Shown in pieces: positions 9,731 to 17,822 of a stretch of 58,692 nucleotides of DNA. This DNA is from Candidatus Kapaibacterium sp. GTDB taxonomy: Bacteria > Bacteroidota > Ignavibacteria > Kapaibacteriales > UBA4661. A program made the position numbers and the translations under genes. Position 1 is the first letter of the stretch, and each line of letters opens with the position of its first letter. The stretch is taken from the NCBI GenBank assembly GCA_025455065.1, contig JALONG010000024.1, positions 1 to 58,692 on the forward strand, in the 5' to 3' direction. The notes beneath the pieces were generated by a model, which was not told the origin of the DNA, ran no database searches, and worked only from the letters and a program-made list of their open reading frames with translations.

Positions 9731-9779
9731 ACAAGAGCAAGCGAGAGTTGGGGGAAACCACGCTGAATGACGTAATTAC

Positions 9780-10952
9780 TCAATGCCCATGCTCATCACC
9801 ACCTTCACCCGCTTGCATCGCCGAAAGCAGCGAATACGCGCCTTTAACGACAATTTTGCTTTCCTTGTTAAATTTTTCCGGTAACAACACTTCTGTAAAA
9901 CCTCCGGCAACAGCACCTCGCCTGACTTCTACACGTTCAAACGAATGGTGTGCTGTCTGCTGTTCGTCTGCAAGCATCACAAAGATATAGTCTTTTCCTC
10001 CTGCGTTCACAATCGCCGCATCCGGCACGGCACTAACAGACTGCTCCCCGAGTTCGATAAGCGCTTGCAAGGCGGTGTTCGGGAGCAAACGCCCATTCTC
10101 ATTGTCCAAGTGCGCATGAACACGTACGGTGCGCTCCTGTGTAATTTCCCGTCCAATCAAATAAATTTTTGCCGTGCGTTCTTGGGGATCATTGACCAGC
10201 GTAAAGCGCACGCGCTGACCTTCGCGGAGTTTCGGTGCATCGCGCTCAAAGACCATAAGTTCGATGTGAATATGGCTTGTATTCACGATTCTGCACACTA
10301 CATCGTTGGGCGAAACAAATTTCCCCAACGTGATATTTACTTCGGTAACATAGCCGTCCATTGGCGCAACGAGGCTGTATGCCGCACTCATGCTACTTTC
10401 GGTGAGTTTGTCAGGATTGATACCGATAAGCAACAAACGCTGACGCAAGGCGGAAAGACGCGCCAGAAGGCTTTTGTATTCGGTTGCACTTTGCTGGAAG
10501 GTTTTTGCAGCATTGATATTTTCTTTCTGCAATGCCTCTTGCCGCTTAAATTCTGCTTCGGCGAACTCCAAGCGGCTGCTGGTTTCCAAAAATTCCTGTT
10601 GTAGCATTACAATATCCTGATGCTCCAAAACCGCCAATACCTGACCTTTGCGCACACGAAGCCCCTGCAAAAGCATCGTAGAACGAACATAACCGCCCAA
10701 ACGCGGTGACACGGAAACAACATTTTGTGGTGGCGAATCCAGCATTCCGTTTACCTTCACAACAAGTGATAGATTCTTGGTTTCTACGCCTCCGATTTCA
10801 ATTCCCGCCATTGCGTATTGGTCTCCGGTAAGTTCCACTCGTTCTTCCTGTGGATGCTCCTTTGTTACTACAAGAGCGGTATCGTTTTTGCCGCAGGAAA
10901 TAACGGTAAAAGCGAGGATTAGTGCGGTGAGGAGGTTGATAAGTGTTTTCAT
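9780..10952 (-). CDS. czcB: RND efflux periplasmic adaptor (membrane fusion lipoprotein), CzcB/CusB-like
   Basis: This 390-residue protein starts with a lipoprotein signal (MKTLINLLTALILAFTVISC, lipobox around 'VISC'). It then shows the adaptor pattern: a barrel-sandwich half 'VSPRLGGYVRSTMLLQGLRV', an alpha-hairpin coiled coil (about residues 115-185), the second half 'LVAPMDGYVTEVNITLGKFV', and beta-barrel and membrane-proximal domains. The C-terminus is Gly/His/Asp-rich (GEGGDEHGH). In HME-RND systems this protein bridges the inner-membrane pump and the outer-membrane channel. The pump-channel fusion is just upstream on the same strand; a 120-bp gap containing a 73-bp palindrome separates them. 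The specific metal cannot be read here. Confidence 0.92.
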   Translation of the reverse strand: MKTLINLLTALILAFTVISCGKNDTALVVTKEHPQEERVELTGDQYAMAGIEIGGVETKNLSLVVKVNGMLDSPPQNVVSVSPRLGGYVRSTMLLQGLRVRKGQVLAVLEHQDIVMLQQEFLETSSRLEFAEAEFKRQEALQKENINAAKTFQQSATEYKSLLARLSALRQRLLLIGINPDKLTESSMSAAYSLVAPMDGYVTEVNITLGKFVSPNDVVCRIVNTSHIHIELMVFERDAPKLREGQRVRFTLVNDPQERTAKIYLIGREITQERTVRVHAHLDNENGRLLPNTALQALIELGEQSVSAVPDAAIVNAGGKDYIFVMLADEQQTAHHSFERVEVRRGAVAGGFTEVLLPEKFNKESKIVVKGAYSLLSAMQAGEGGDEHGH

Positions 10953-10981
10953 AATTGCTTGAAAAATTCTTTTGTGGAAAC

Positions 10982-11054
10982 CCGTTCTACGGTTAAGAAA
11001 CCGCAGGACGGGGCTTGTGTGATGCCGTCCTACCGTTTCTTAACGGTAGAACGG
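10982..11054. repeat. 73-bp palindrome inside the efflux operon
   Basis: Two 30-bp arms (10982-11011 and 11025-11054) are near-perfect inverted repeats around a 13-bp loop; the arms begin CCGTTCTACGG and end CGGTAGAACGG. It lies between the pump-channel fusion and the adaptor gene. No T-run follows, so it is more likely an mRNA-stabilising or REP-like element than a terminator. Its GTAGAACGG core recurs near 3385-3436. Confidence 0.75.
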
Positions 11055-11072
11055 CTTTGACGAAAGACCGAG

Positions 11073-14000
11073 CTACGGATTCCCTGCAAGGAACTCCAAC
11101 ATCAAAACGGTGTGGTTATGCGCGTTGAGAGCATCGGCGTAGTTTGTTTTCACTGCTAAAACCCGCGTGAGTGCTTGCGAGTATTCGATGTAGCCGATGT
11201 TGCCGCTTGTGTAGGATTTTTGCGCTGCATCAAGGATTTGTGCGGCTTCGGGGAGTGCTGATTGTTCATAAAATTCCACGCTGCGTTTGAATTTGAGATA
11301 CTGCTGCACGGCTTTCGCATATTCGCCCGTGAGTTGATTCCGCACCGCTTCGGCATTTATACGGGCAAGGTCGGCTGCAAGCCTTGAAGATTCTACCTTC
11401 GCAAGCTGCGGCGGCAACCACAGGGGGACGGCAACACCAACTTGCACACCCGAAAAACGGTCATTTGCTCCGGCGATGCGTCCGTTCTCGCTTGCGCCGA
11501 TGAGCGTTTGCGAAAAATAGCCGACACTGAAATCCGGCAGTATTCGTGCGGCTTCGACGGCTTCGGCAGCATTGGCAATGGCTATTTGCTGACGGATGAA
11601 GGCGTAGAGCGGGTTTTGGGTGATACGTGCAGAGTCGCTCCCTTCGATAAGAGGCATTTGTAATGAGCGTTTAAGCGGGTTTGGGGCGATAATACTCAAG
11701 GTCGAATTTACGCTGCTTCTCACGGCAAGCAAGGTTTGAAGCTGTGTTTGAGCCGTGAGAATGTCAGCGCGGGTTTGTGCGAGAATGGTGGAAACTTCCA
11801 ATGCTTGCAGCGATGCTGCGGAGGCTTCCAATTTCGATGTTTCGCCTGTATTGGTGCGCACTTTCGCTGCTTTGGCAAACATGGCAAGTACGCTGTCTTG
11901 TTCCCGCAAAAGCCGCTCCCGCTCTTGCAAGACGGCAATCTGGTAAAACGCCGATTTGACCGCAAACAGAAGGTCGTTGCGCGTTGCGGCAAATTTCAAT
12001 TCTGCCCCGCGAATGTGTGCATCACCCAGCGCAAATTGGCTTGTCAGCACAGTCGGGAAGGGGATTGCTTGCGAAACGGCAATGCTGTTATCCTGCGCAA
12101 AACTGTTGTACTGCCCAATCATTGCGGAAACTGTTGTTTTGCCAATGTCCGACGAAGTACGCTGCAATGCGCTTTGTAGCTCAATTTCCGTGCGTCCGGC
12201 TTGGAGTGAGGGGTTGTTTTTGAGAGCGATTTCGATGGCTTGTTCGAGGGTAAACCCGTTGGACGGCGAAGAAGCCGTCCGACGGGGTAGTTCGTTGGGT
12301 GTTAGTTCGTTGGGTGATTGTGCGAACATAGTTGCATTGCCAAACAGAAGTAGTATTAGCACAAAAAGTGGCGTATTTGCTTGCGCCTCAAAAGCCCCTC
12401 GCCCTTCGGGAGAGGGGTTGGGGTGAGGGCTACTGCGTTTTCCCCACTTTTCCACCACCACATACAGCACCGGAAGCACAATGAGCGTGAGCAAGGTTGC
12501 CGAGACCAAACCGCCAATAACGACGGTTGCAAGCGGCTTCTGGACTTCTGCGCCGGAGGAATTGGAAAGTGCCATCGGTAAAAATCCGAGCGATGCGACG
12601 GCTGCAGTCATCAGCACAGGGCGCAAACGCACTGCTGTTCCTGTGAGAACAATGTCCTCCACATCCGATATTCCCTCATGTTTCAGGCGATTGAAATAAC
12701 TCACCAGCACAATTCCGTTCAACACCGCCACGCCAAACAGGGCGATAAACCCTATACCCGCAGAAATGGAAAACGGCATTCCGCGAAGCCAAAGTGCAAC
12801 AACGCCGCCGATTGCCGAAAGCGGAATAGCAGTGAAAATAAGCAAGCTGTATTTGACGGAGCGAAAGGTGAAATATAGCAATGTAAAAATGAGGAACAGG
12901 GCGAGCGGGACGGCAATAGCGAGGCGCTGTTTGGCGTGTTGTAAATTCTCAAAACTACCACCGTAGCTGATAAAATAGCCCGTCGGCAGTTTGATTCGTT
13001 GTTGAATTGCGGTGCGGACTTCCTCCACAACGCCCTCCACATCGCGCCCCCGCACGTTGAAGCCAACAATGATGCGTCGTTTTGCGTCTTCGCGTTGGAT
13101 TTGGTTTGGACCAAGTTCGATTTTCACCAAGGCAAGTTCGCGGAGCGGAACGTGATTACCCCTAGGCGTAGAAACGAGTAAGTTCTGCACATCCTCCAAT
13201 CGCTTGCGCTGTGCGGTGTCGAGGCGAACAAGAAGGTCGAAACGGCGTTCATTCTCGAATATCATTCCTGCCGATTCTCCCGCAAATGCGGCGCGAACAG
13301 CATCATTCACGCTTGCCACCGAAACGCCGTAGCGGGCAAGCGCGTCGCGGTCGGGGCGAACGATGATTTGCGGCAGCCCCGTTACGCGCTCAATGTACAC
13401 ATCGCTTGCGCCCTCTATGCCGCTTACCAGCTTTCCTACACGCTTTGCTTCTTCGGCGAGCGCGTCCAAATCTTCTCCATAAATTTTCAGCACCACATCT
13501 TGTTTTCCGCCTGTCATGAGTTCGTTGAAGCGCATTTGGATAGGCTGCTGAAAACCGAACTCTACGCCTGGAAAAACCTCCAATGTAGATGCCATCTTGC
13601 TTGCAAGTTCTTCCATTGTGCTTGCTGAAGTCCATTCGGAGCGGGGTTTCAAAATAATCATCATATCTGCGGCTTCAATCGCCATAGGGTCTGTGGGGAT
13701 TTCGCCGGAGCCGATTTTGCTGGCAACTTGCGTGATTTCGGGGAAGTTTTTCGTGAGAAGTGTTGCTGCTTTGATTGTTGTTTCTACGGTATGCGTAAGC
13801 GAAGAGCCAGTTAGAACGCGGGTATCAACGGCAAAATCTCCTTCGTCCAGTGTTGGGATAAATTCTCCTCCCAGCATGGTAAAAAGCAGCACTGCGCCCA
13901 AAAACAGCACTACTGATGTCGAAAGGACAAGCGTTTTTTGCCGGAGTGTACGACGTAACAATGGCTCATACCACGCCTGAAAGCGTTGCATCATCCGGTC

Positions 14001-15593
14001 GGAGAAGTTTTCTTTGGGTGCAGTATTTTTGCTTAAAAAGAGCGCGGACATCATCGGGATATAGGTCAGCGAAAGGATAAACGCGCCTAAAATTGCAAAC
14101 GAGACTGTTTGCGCCATCGGTCGGAACATCTTGCCTTCCACACCCACGAGTGCCAAAATCGGCAAATAGACAATCAAAATAATGATTTCGCCAAAGGCAG
14201 CAGAAGAGCGAATTTGCGAGGCAGAATGATAAACTTCGCTGTCCATTTCGGCTTGCGAGAGGTGCTGCACCTCAGCAGTAGCATGAGTATTTACGCGCTC
14301 TGAGAGGTGATGCAACGTCGCTTCCACAATAATCACCGCACCATCCACGATAATCCCAAAATCAATCGCACCCAACGACATTAAATTTCCCGACACGCCA
14401 AAAAGGGTCATCATCGCAATCGCAAACAGAAGTGCAAGTGGAATCGTGGATGCAACCACCAACCCTGCTCGAAGATTGCCCAGAAACAGCACCAGCACAA
14501 ACACCACAATGAGTGCGCCTTCGGCAAGGTTGATTGCAACGGTCGAAATGGCGCTATTGACAAGTTTGGTGCGGTCTAAAAAAGGGACGATTTCTACGCC
14601 TTCGGGCAGTGTGGCTTCAATTTGTTTAATGCGCTCTTTCACATTCGCAATCACTTTCGAGGAATTTTCGCCTTTCAGCATCATCACCACTGCGCCGACG
14701 ACTTCACCGTCGCTGTGCAGTTTGCTTGTGTCTGTTGCGGCTGCAACCCGCGTCATTGCTCCATAGCGAATGGCAAAGCCAAGTTGTACCGTTGCTACAT
14801 CGCGGATGAGAATGGGAACGCCTTGCGGAGGAGTTTTGACAACAATTTTTTCCAAATCGGCTGTACCTCGCGCTAAACCTTCGCTGCGGATGAAATAGGT
14901 TTGCGGATGTTTTTCGATGTACGCGCCGCCGGTGTTTTGATTGTTTTGTTCCAATGCCGTGAACACTTCATGGATACTGATGTTCATAGCACGAAGGCGG
15001 TCGGGATTGAGCGCAATTTCGTATTGTTTCAAACGTCCGCCGAAACTGCTCACGTCTGCTACGCCTTCTGTGCCAAGCAGTTGGCGGCGCACCGTCCAAT
15101 CTTGAATCGTGCGGAGTTCCATGGGGCTGTACGTGGCTTCAAAGCCCGTTTTTGCGCGAATGACGTATTGATAAATTTCCCCCAAGCCTGTGGTAACGGG
15201 TGCAAGTTCTGGGCTGCCGATGCCGCGTGGAATCTGCTGTTCAGCCTCTTTAATGCGCTCGGAGACTTGCTGCCGCGCCCAATAGACATCAATCTCTTCT
15301 TTGAACACAATCGTTACCACCGACAGCCCAAAACGCGAGAAGGAGCGTATTTCCTCGCGTCCGGGGATGGTTGCCAATGCCGTTTCCACGGGGAAGGTGA
15401 TAAGCCGCTCGATTTCTTGCGCTCCCAAAGACGGGCTGCGCGTGATAATTTGGACTTGGTTATTGGTAATGTCCGGCACGGCATCAATGGGAAGTTGCGT
15501 CGCCGAATACACGCCCCATGCTATTAGTGCAAGCGTGAGAAGCGCAATAACAAGTTTATTGCGAATGGAAAAAAGGATAGTGCGGTCAAGCAT
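11073..15593 (-). CDS. czcA: CzcA-type heavy-metal RND pump fused to a TolC-family outer-membrane factor
   Basis: From the preferred ATG at 15593 ('MLDRTILFSIRNK') the protein is about 1506 residues; a start at 15644 would add 17. The first ~1045 residues are an HME-RND pump with 12 TM helices. The fourth TM carries 'DFGIIVDGAVIIVEA', the DFGxxxDGA pattern of CzcA-like divalent-cation pumps rather than CusA copper/silver pumps. After 'VVEKWGKRSS' comes a linker, then a hydrophobic stretch 'NTPLFVLILLLFGNATMFAQ' that looks like a retained signal peptide, then a TolC/OEP domain of about 400 residues beginning 'FTLEQAIEIALKNNPSLQAG'. Pump-channel fusions occur in Bacteroidota. The linker contains two palindromic repeats. 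The DNA between the halves shows no stop codon. Confidence 0.93.
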   Translation of the reverse strand: MLDRTILFSIRNKLVIALLTLALIAWGVYSATQLPIDAVPDITNNQVQIITRSPSLGAQEIERLITFPVETALATIPGREEIRSFSRFGLSVVTIVFKEEIDVYWARQQVSERIKEAEQQIPRGIGSPELAPVTTGLGEIYQYVIRAKTGFEATYSPMELRTIQDWTVRRQLLGTEGVADVSSFGGRLKQYEIALNPDRLRAMNISIHEVFTALEQNNQNTGGAYIEKHPQTYFIRSEGLARGTADLEKIVVKTPPQGVPILIRDVATVQLGFAIRYGAMTRVAAATDTSKLHSDGEVVGAVVMMLKGENSSKVIANVKERIKQIEATLPEGVEIVPFLDRTKLVNSAISTVAINLAEGALIVVFVLVLFLGNLRAGLVVASTIPLALLFAIAMMTLFGVSGNLMSLGAIDFGIIVDGAVIIVEATLHHLSERVNTHATAEVQHLSQAEMDSEVYHSASQIRSSAAFGEIIILIVYLPILALVGVEGKMFRPMAQTVSFAILGAFILSLTYIPMMSALFLSKNTAPKENFSDRMMQRFQAWYEPLLRRTLRQKTLVLSTSVVLFLGAVLLFTMLGGEFIPTLDEGDFAVDTRVLTGSSLTHTVETTIKAATLLTKNFPEITQVASKIGSGEIPTDPMAIEAADMMIILKPRSEWTSASTMEELASKMASTLEVFPGVEFGFQQPIQMRFNELMTGGKQDVVLKIYGEDLDALAEEAKRVGKLVSGIEGASDVYIERVTGLPQIIVRPDRDALARYGVSVASVNDAVRAAFAGESAGMIFENERRFDLLVRLDTAQRKRLEDVQNLLVSTPRGNHVPLRELALVKIELGPNQIQREDAKRRIIVGFNVRGRDVEGVVEEVRTAIQQRIKLPTGYFISYGGSFENLQHAKQRLAIAVPLALFLIFTLLYFTFRSVKYSLLIFTAIPLSAIGGVVALWLRGMPFSISAGIGFIALFGVAVLNGIVLVSYFNRLKHEGISDVEDIVLTGTAVRLRPVLMTAAVASLGFLPMALSNSSGAEVQKPLATVVIGGLVSATLLTLIVLPVLYVVVEKWGKRSSPHPNPSPEGRGAFEAQANTPLFVLILLLFGNATMFAQSPNELTPNELPRRTASSPSNGFTLEQAIEIALKNNPSLQAGRTEIELQSALQRTSSDIGKTTVSAMIGQYNSFAQDNSIAVSQAIPFPTVLTSQFALGDAHIRGAELKFAATRNDLLFAVKSAFYQIAVLQERERLLREQDSVLAMFAKAAKVRTNTGETSKLEASAASLQALEVSTILAQTRADILTAQTQLQTLLAVRSSVNSTLSIIAPNPLKRSLQMPLIEGSDSARITQNPLYAFIRQQIAIANAAEAVEAARILPDFSVGYFSQTLIGASENGRIAGANDRFSGVQVGVAVPLWLPPQLAKVESSRLAADLARINAEAVRNQLTGEYAKAVQQYLKFKRSVEFYEQSALPEAAQILDAAQKSYTSGNIGYIEYSQALTRVLAVKTNYADALNAHNHTVLMLEFLAGNP
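12255..12286. repeat. Palindrome encoding part of the TolC-side linker
   Basis: CCCGTTGGACGGC and GCCGTCCGACGGG form an inverted repeat with one mismatch around GAAGAA. It is translated in frame within 'RRTASSPSNG', between the retained signal peptide and the TolC domain. It resembles a REP-like element tolerated inside a coding region. Confidence 0.7.
12391..12431. repeat. Dispersed-type palindromic repeat in the pump-channel junction
   Basis: On the minus strand this reads CCCTCACCCCAACCCCTCTC followed by CCGAAGGGCGAGGGGC, with CCTCTCCCGAAGGGCGAGG able to form a hairpin. It is translated as 'SPHPNPSPEGRGA'. This repeat type is a well-known intergenic sequence in many unrelated bacteria, so its presence exactly at the fusion junction suggests an inserted element. 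Confidence 0.7.
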
Positions 15594-15685
15594 AAATACT
15601 GATGCGTTAGTTCTGCAAAATAGGGTATTCCGAAAACGACGCAAGGATTTATGCCGCTTTCACGAAAAAAAAGAGAATGCAGAAC

Positions 15686-16123
15686 TTAGGCTATCGGTGG
15701 GCGGTACAAGACTTGGCGACTGTGCAAAGGCACACGAGCAGGAGCGTGAGGCAGGAACAACGCCGTTTCCTGAGTAATCATGTTGAACGAAGCGGTCTCT
15801 ACCAATGCGGGAATGTGCGATAGGCAGGGATGGGTGTTGTGGTCGTGGTCAGAAGTTTTGGCGGCGGTATGGGCTGCGAAAGGCAGAGTGGAAGCGGCTT
15901 GGATGATGATTATTGAGGAGTTTTCAGGGAGTTTCTTTTGCGAACTGACGGTGGAAGCAATTTCTTCTCGGAGCAGCGTTTTGTACAGCAGTTGATTGAG
16001 GGGGGCTGTGCAATCGGTATCGCGCATACGCAAGCAATCCACGCACACCAGCAATGATGCGGCATACAAGCTGAGAAGGAGTGTCAGCATTGGTGAGGCG
16101 ATATGGCGTAAGTGGTGAAGCAT
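15686..16123 (-). CDS. Small Cys/His-containing protein at the head of the metal-efflux operon
   Basis: The 145-residue product has an N-terminal hydrophobic segment (about residues 10-27, 'PMLTLLLSLYAASLLVCVDC') that could be a signal or anchor. Cysteines at the end of that segment ('CVDCLRMRDTDC') and a downstream 'SDHDHNTHPCLSH' could bind metal. It lies about 92 bp upstream of the preferred pump start on the same strand. Small Cys/His-rich exported proteins often precede czc/cus-type operons in Bacteroidota, so an accessory metal-binding or sensing role is plausible. I do not recognise the family. Confidence 0.6.
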   Translation of the reverse strand: MLHHLRHIASPMLTLLLSLYAASLLVCVDCLRMRDTDCTAPLNQLLYKTLLREEIASTVSSQKKLPENSSIIIIQAASTLPFAAHTAAKTSDHDHNTHPCLSHIPALVETASFNMITQETALFLPHAPARVPLHSRQVLYRPPIA

Positions 16124-16278
16124 GATGCAAAACTAGCACGAAATTTGGTGGAAAGCAAGGGGAAAGAGAGCAAGGCTTGAAACACTGAACCCATAAAACC
16201 AAGGTGATTTCACACAAGTAGCGGCTTGAATTCAAGTACAAATGTGGTTTTTTTCGCTTGGTCGTGTAAAAGTATGCT

Positions 16279-17136
16279 CTAATACCGAATCCGATATCGT
16301 ATTGGTATTTCCATCCAACGCAGAATAGGCAAACCATTAAGAAAAGCCGGAGTAAATTTCGTATATCGGGCTGCTTGCATAGCGCTACGGTTAAACAGTT
16401 CGGAGGTGGATTGAATAACAAAGCCTTTGATACAATTACCTTCTCTATCAATCAACACGCGCAGGACCACTATTCCTTCTATACCTCCTCGAACAGCAAC
16501 GCTTGGATAGTGGGCATTGTATTGAAGTTCGCGTATATCCACACTGGGTTCACTATCAATTTTCATCACACCGAATGGATTATTGATGATAACGCTATCT
16601 TCTGCACGTAGGCTAGATGCTATGTATGGTGATTCAAAGGAAGTAAGTTGTGCAAGGTCAAGGCTGTCTTGCCGTAACTTTTCTGGGGGAATAGTCGTCC
16701 AAAGAGAATCATTCGGTGTAATGGAAATATCTTGAAATTCATACCAACTGCTTGTCGTTACATCAATTATTGATGCTACAAAACCAAGGTAGAATGCTGT
16801 TGCAAAGCCCGTTAAAACACCTCCGGCAGCATCCAGCGCTAACCAGCCCAAACCAAGTATGCGTTGCGCTTTGACGAAGGCTTCTTTATCACGGTGTCGT
16901 AAGCGCAGTATATGGTCTCTTTTGCATGACAGAGTAACAGACTGAAAGTCGCTTCCTTTTTCCACAAAAAGCACTTGACCATTTTGCATCTGCACTTCTA
17001 AAGGAAAATTTTTATCAATACCAACAAATTTAAGGGTGCTTCGCTCGCCTTTGAAGATAGTTGCACATCCTGACATCGTGAGCCAGAACACGGTTAATTG
17101 GATGATGCAAATTGATTTCTGGATATTCTTTTTCAT
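16279..17136 (-). CDS. Lipoprotein with TonB C-terminal domain
   Basis: From the ATG at 17136 ('MKKNIQKSICIIQL') the protein has 285 residues; the upstream start at 17196 looks spurious. A lipobox occurs in 'FWLTMSGCATIF'. A hydrophobic stretch 'LALDAAGGVLTGFATAFYLG' near residues 110-140 may be membrane-associated. The C-terminal 80 residues form a TonB-like domain: 'GGIEGIVVLRVLIDREGNCI', then 'SAMQAARYTKFTPAFLNGLPI'. Canonical TonB has an N-terminal inner-membrane helix and Pro-rich span, both absent here, so the domain is probably used in another envelope context. No ExbB/ExbD genes lie nearby. Confidence 0.82.
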   Translation of the reverse strand: MKKNIQKSICIIQLTVFWLTMSGCATIFKGERSTLKFVGIDKNFPLEVQMQNGQVLFVEKGSDFQSVTLSCKRDHILRLRHRDKEAFVKAQRILGLGWLALDAAGGVLTGFATAFYLGFVASIIDVTTSSWYEFQDISITPNDSLWTTIPPEKLRQDSLDLAQLTSFESPYIASSLRAEDSVIINNPFGVMKIDSEPSVDIRELQYNAHYPSVAVRGGIEGIVVLRVLIDREGNCIKGFVIQSTSELFNRSAMQAARYTKFTPAFLNGLPILRWMEIPIRYRIRY

Positions 17137-17228
17137 GGAAACAGTGCAAAATGGAGCGGCTAAATACCGATTAATTTCAAGGCAGAAAATGGTCAAAATT
17201 GGTCAAAAATAGGGGAAAGACAGAAACG

Positions 17229-17265
17229 AAAAAACCGCCTAAAACGGTGGTTTTAAGCGGTTTTT
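17229..17265 (-). terminator. Intrinsic terminator after tRNA-Arg
   Basis: On the minus strand the stem AAAACCGC(T)TAAAAC / GTTTTA(G)GCGGTTTT with a CACC loop is followed by TTTTTT. It starts about 3 nt after the encoded CCA of the tRNA and should end the rpsT/tRNA transcript. Confidence 0.85.
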
Positions 17266-17267
17266 AG

Positions 17268-17344
17268 TGGTGCACCCGTAGAGATTCGAACTCCAAACCT
17301 TCTGATCCGTAGTCAGATGCTCTATCCAATTGAGCTACGGGTGC
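17268..17344 (-). tRNA. tRNA-Arg (anticodon ACG)
   Basis: The minus strand folds as a standard cloverleaf. The acceptor stem is GCACCCG / CGGGTGC with discriminator A and an encoded CCA. The D arm contains TAGCTCAATTGGATAGAGCA, the anticodon stem-loop is TCTGA-CTACGGA-TCAGA, and the T arm carries GTTCGAATC. ACG reads CGU codons and, after A34-to-inosine editing by TadA, CGC and CGA. It lies 19 nt downstream of rpsT and directly before a terminator. Confidence 0.97.
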
Positions 17345-17363
17345 GTCCTTGTGGCGTAAAGTC

Positions 17364-17627
17364 TTACGCTGCTTTTTTCAGTTTGTTTACGTGGGCAGCA
17401 AGTTTGGATTTGTGGTTGGCTGCATAGTTTTTGTGGATGATGCCACGGTCTGCTATGCGGTCAAGCACTTCCGAAGCGCGGCGGAGTTTCTGCTCTGCAT
17501 CGGAATAGGTCGTTGCTGAAACCACGTCTTTGATTGCTCGTTTTGCCATGACTTTGTAAAAGCGATTGTATGCTTGGCGCTTTTTGTCTTGGCGTACACG
17601 TTTCTCTGATGAAATGTGATTAGGCAT
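17364..17627 (-). CDS. rpsT: 30S ribosomal protein S20
   Basis: The product is 87 residues, the usual S20 size, rich in Lys, Arg and Ala. Recognisable stretches are 'MPNHISSEKRVRQDKKRQAY', 'KRAIKDVV' and the C-terminal 'IIHKNYAANHKSKLAAHVNK'. S20 binds 16S rRNA in the body of the small subunit as an early assembly protein. It stands alone, as is common, and is followed 19 nt later by tRNA-Arg and an intrinsic terminator, suggesting one short transcript. Confidence 0.97.
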   Translation of the reverse strand: MPNHISSEKRVRQDKKRQAYNRFYKVMAKRAIKDVVSATTYSDAEQKLRRASEVLDRIADRGIIHKNYAANHKSKLAAHVNKLKKAA

Positions 17628-17681
17628 AGTGTTTCTAAATGCTCTTTATGAACTGCGAGAGTTTATAGTTAAAATAGACTT

Positions 17682-17712
17682 CTAACTTACGGCTTTTATA
17701 TTTTGTATGCAA
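17682..17712 (-). promoter_or_regulatory. Possible promoter of rpsT
   Basis: On the minus strand TTG (17712-17710) is followed after 20 bp by TAAGTTAG (17689-17682), one mismatch from TAnnTTTG. This places transcription start about 50 nt before the rpsT ATG. The match is imperfect. Confidence 0.3.
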
Positions 17713-17822
17713 ATTTTTTTTTTTCTTGAACAAATATTTTTTTGTGCTATCTAACGCCTCATGGCTCGGAAATGCAGATGGAATAACGTTTTGTGGGAAA
17801 ATTTATTTGTTGCCCTCAATTC

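Noticed and set aside
9945-10604. 219-residue plus-strand frame
   Set aside because: Antisense to the adaptor lipoprotein gene, which has a clear signal peptide and domain structure.
14901-15527. 208-residue plus-strand frame
   Set aside because: Antisense to the RND pump; no domains and no start signals.
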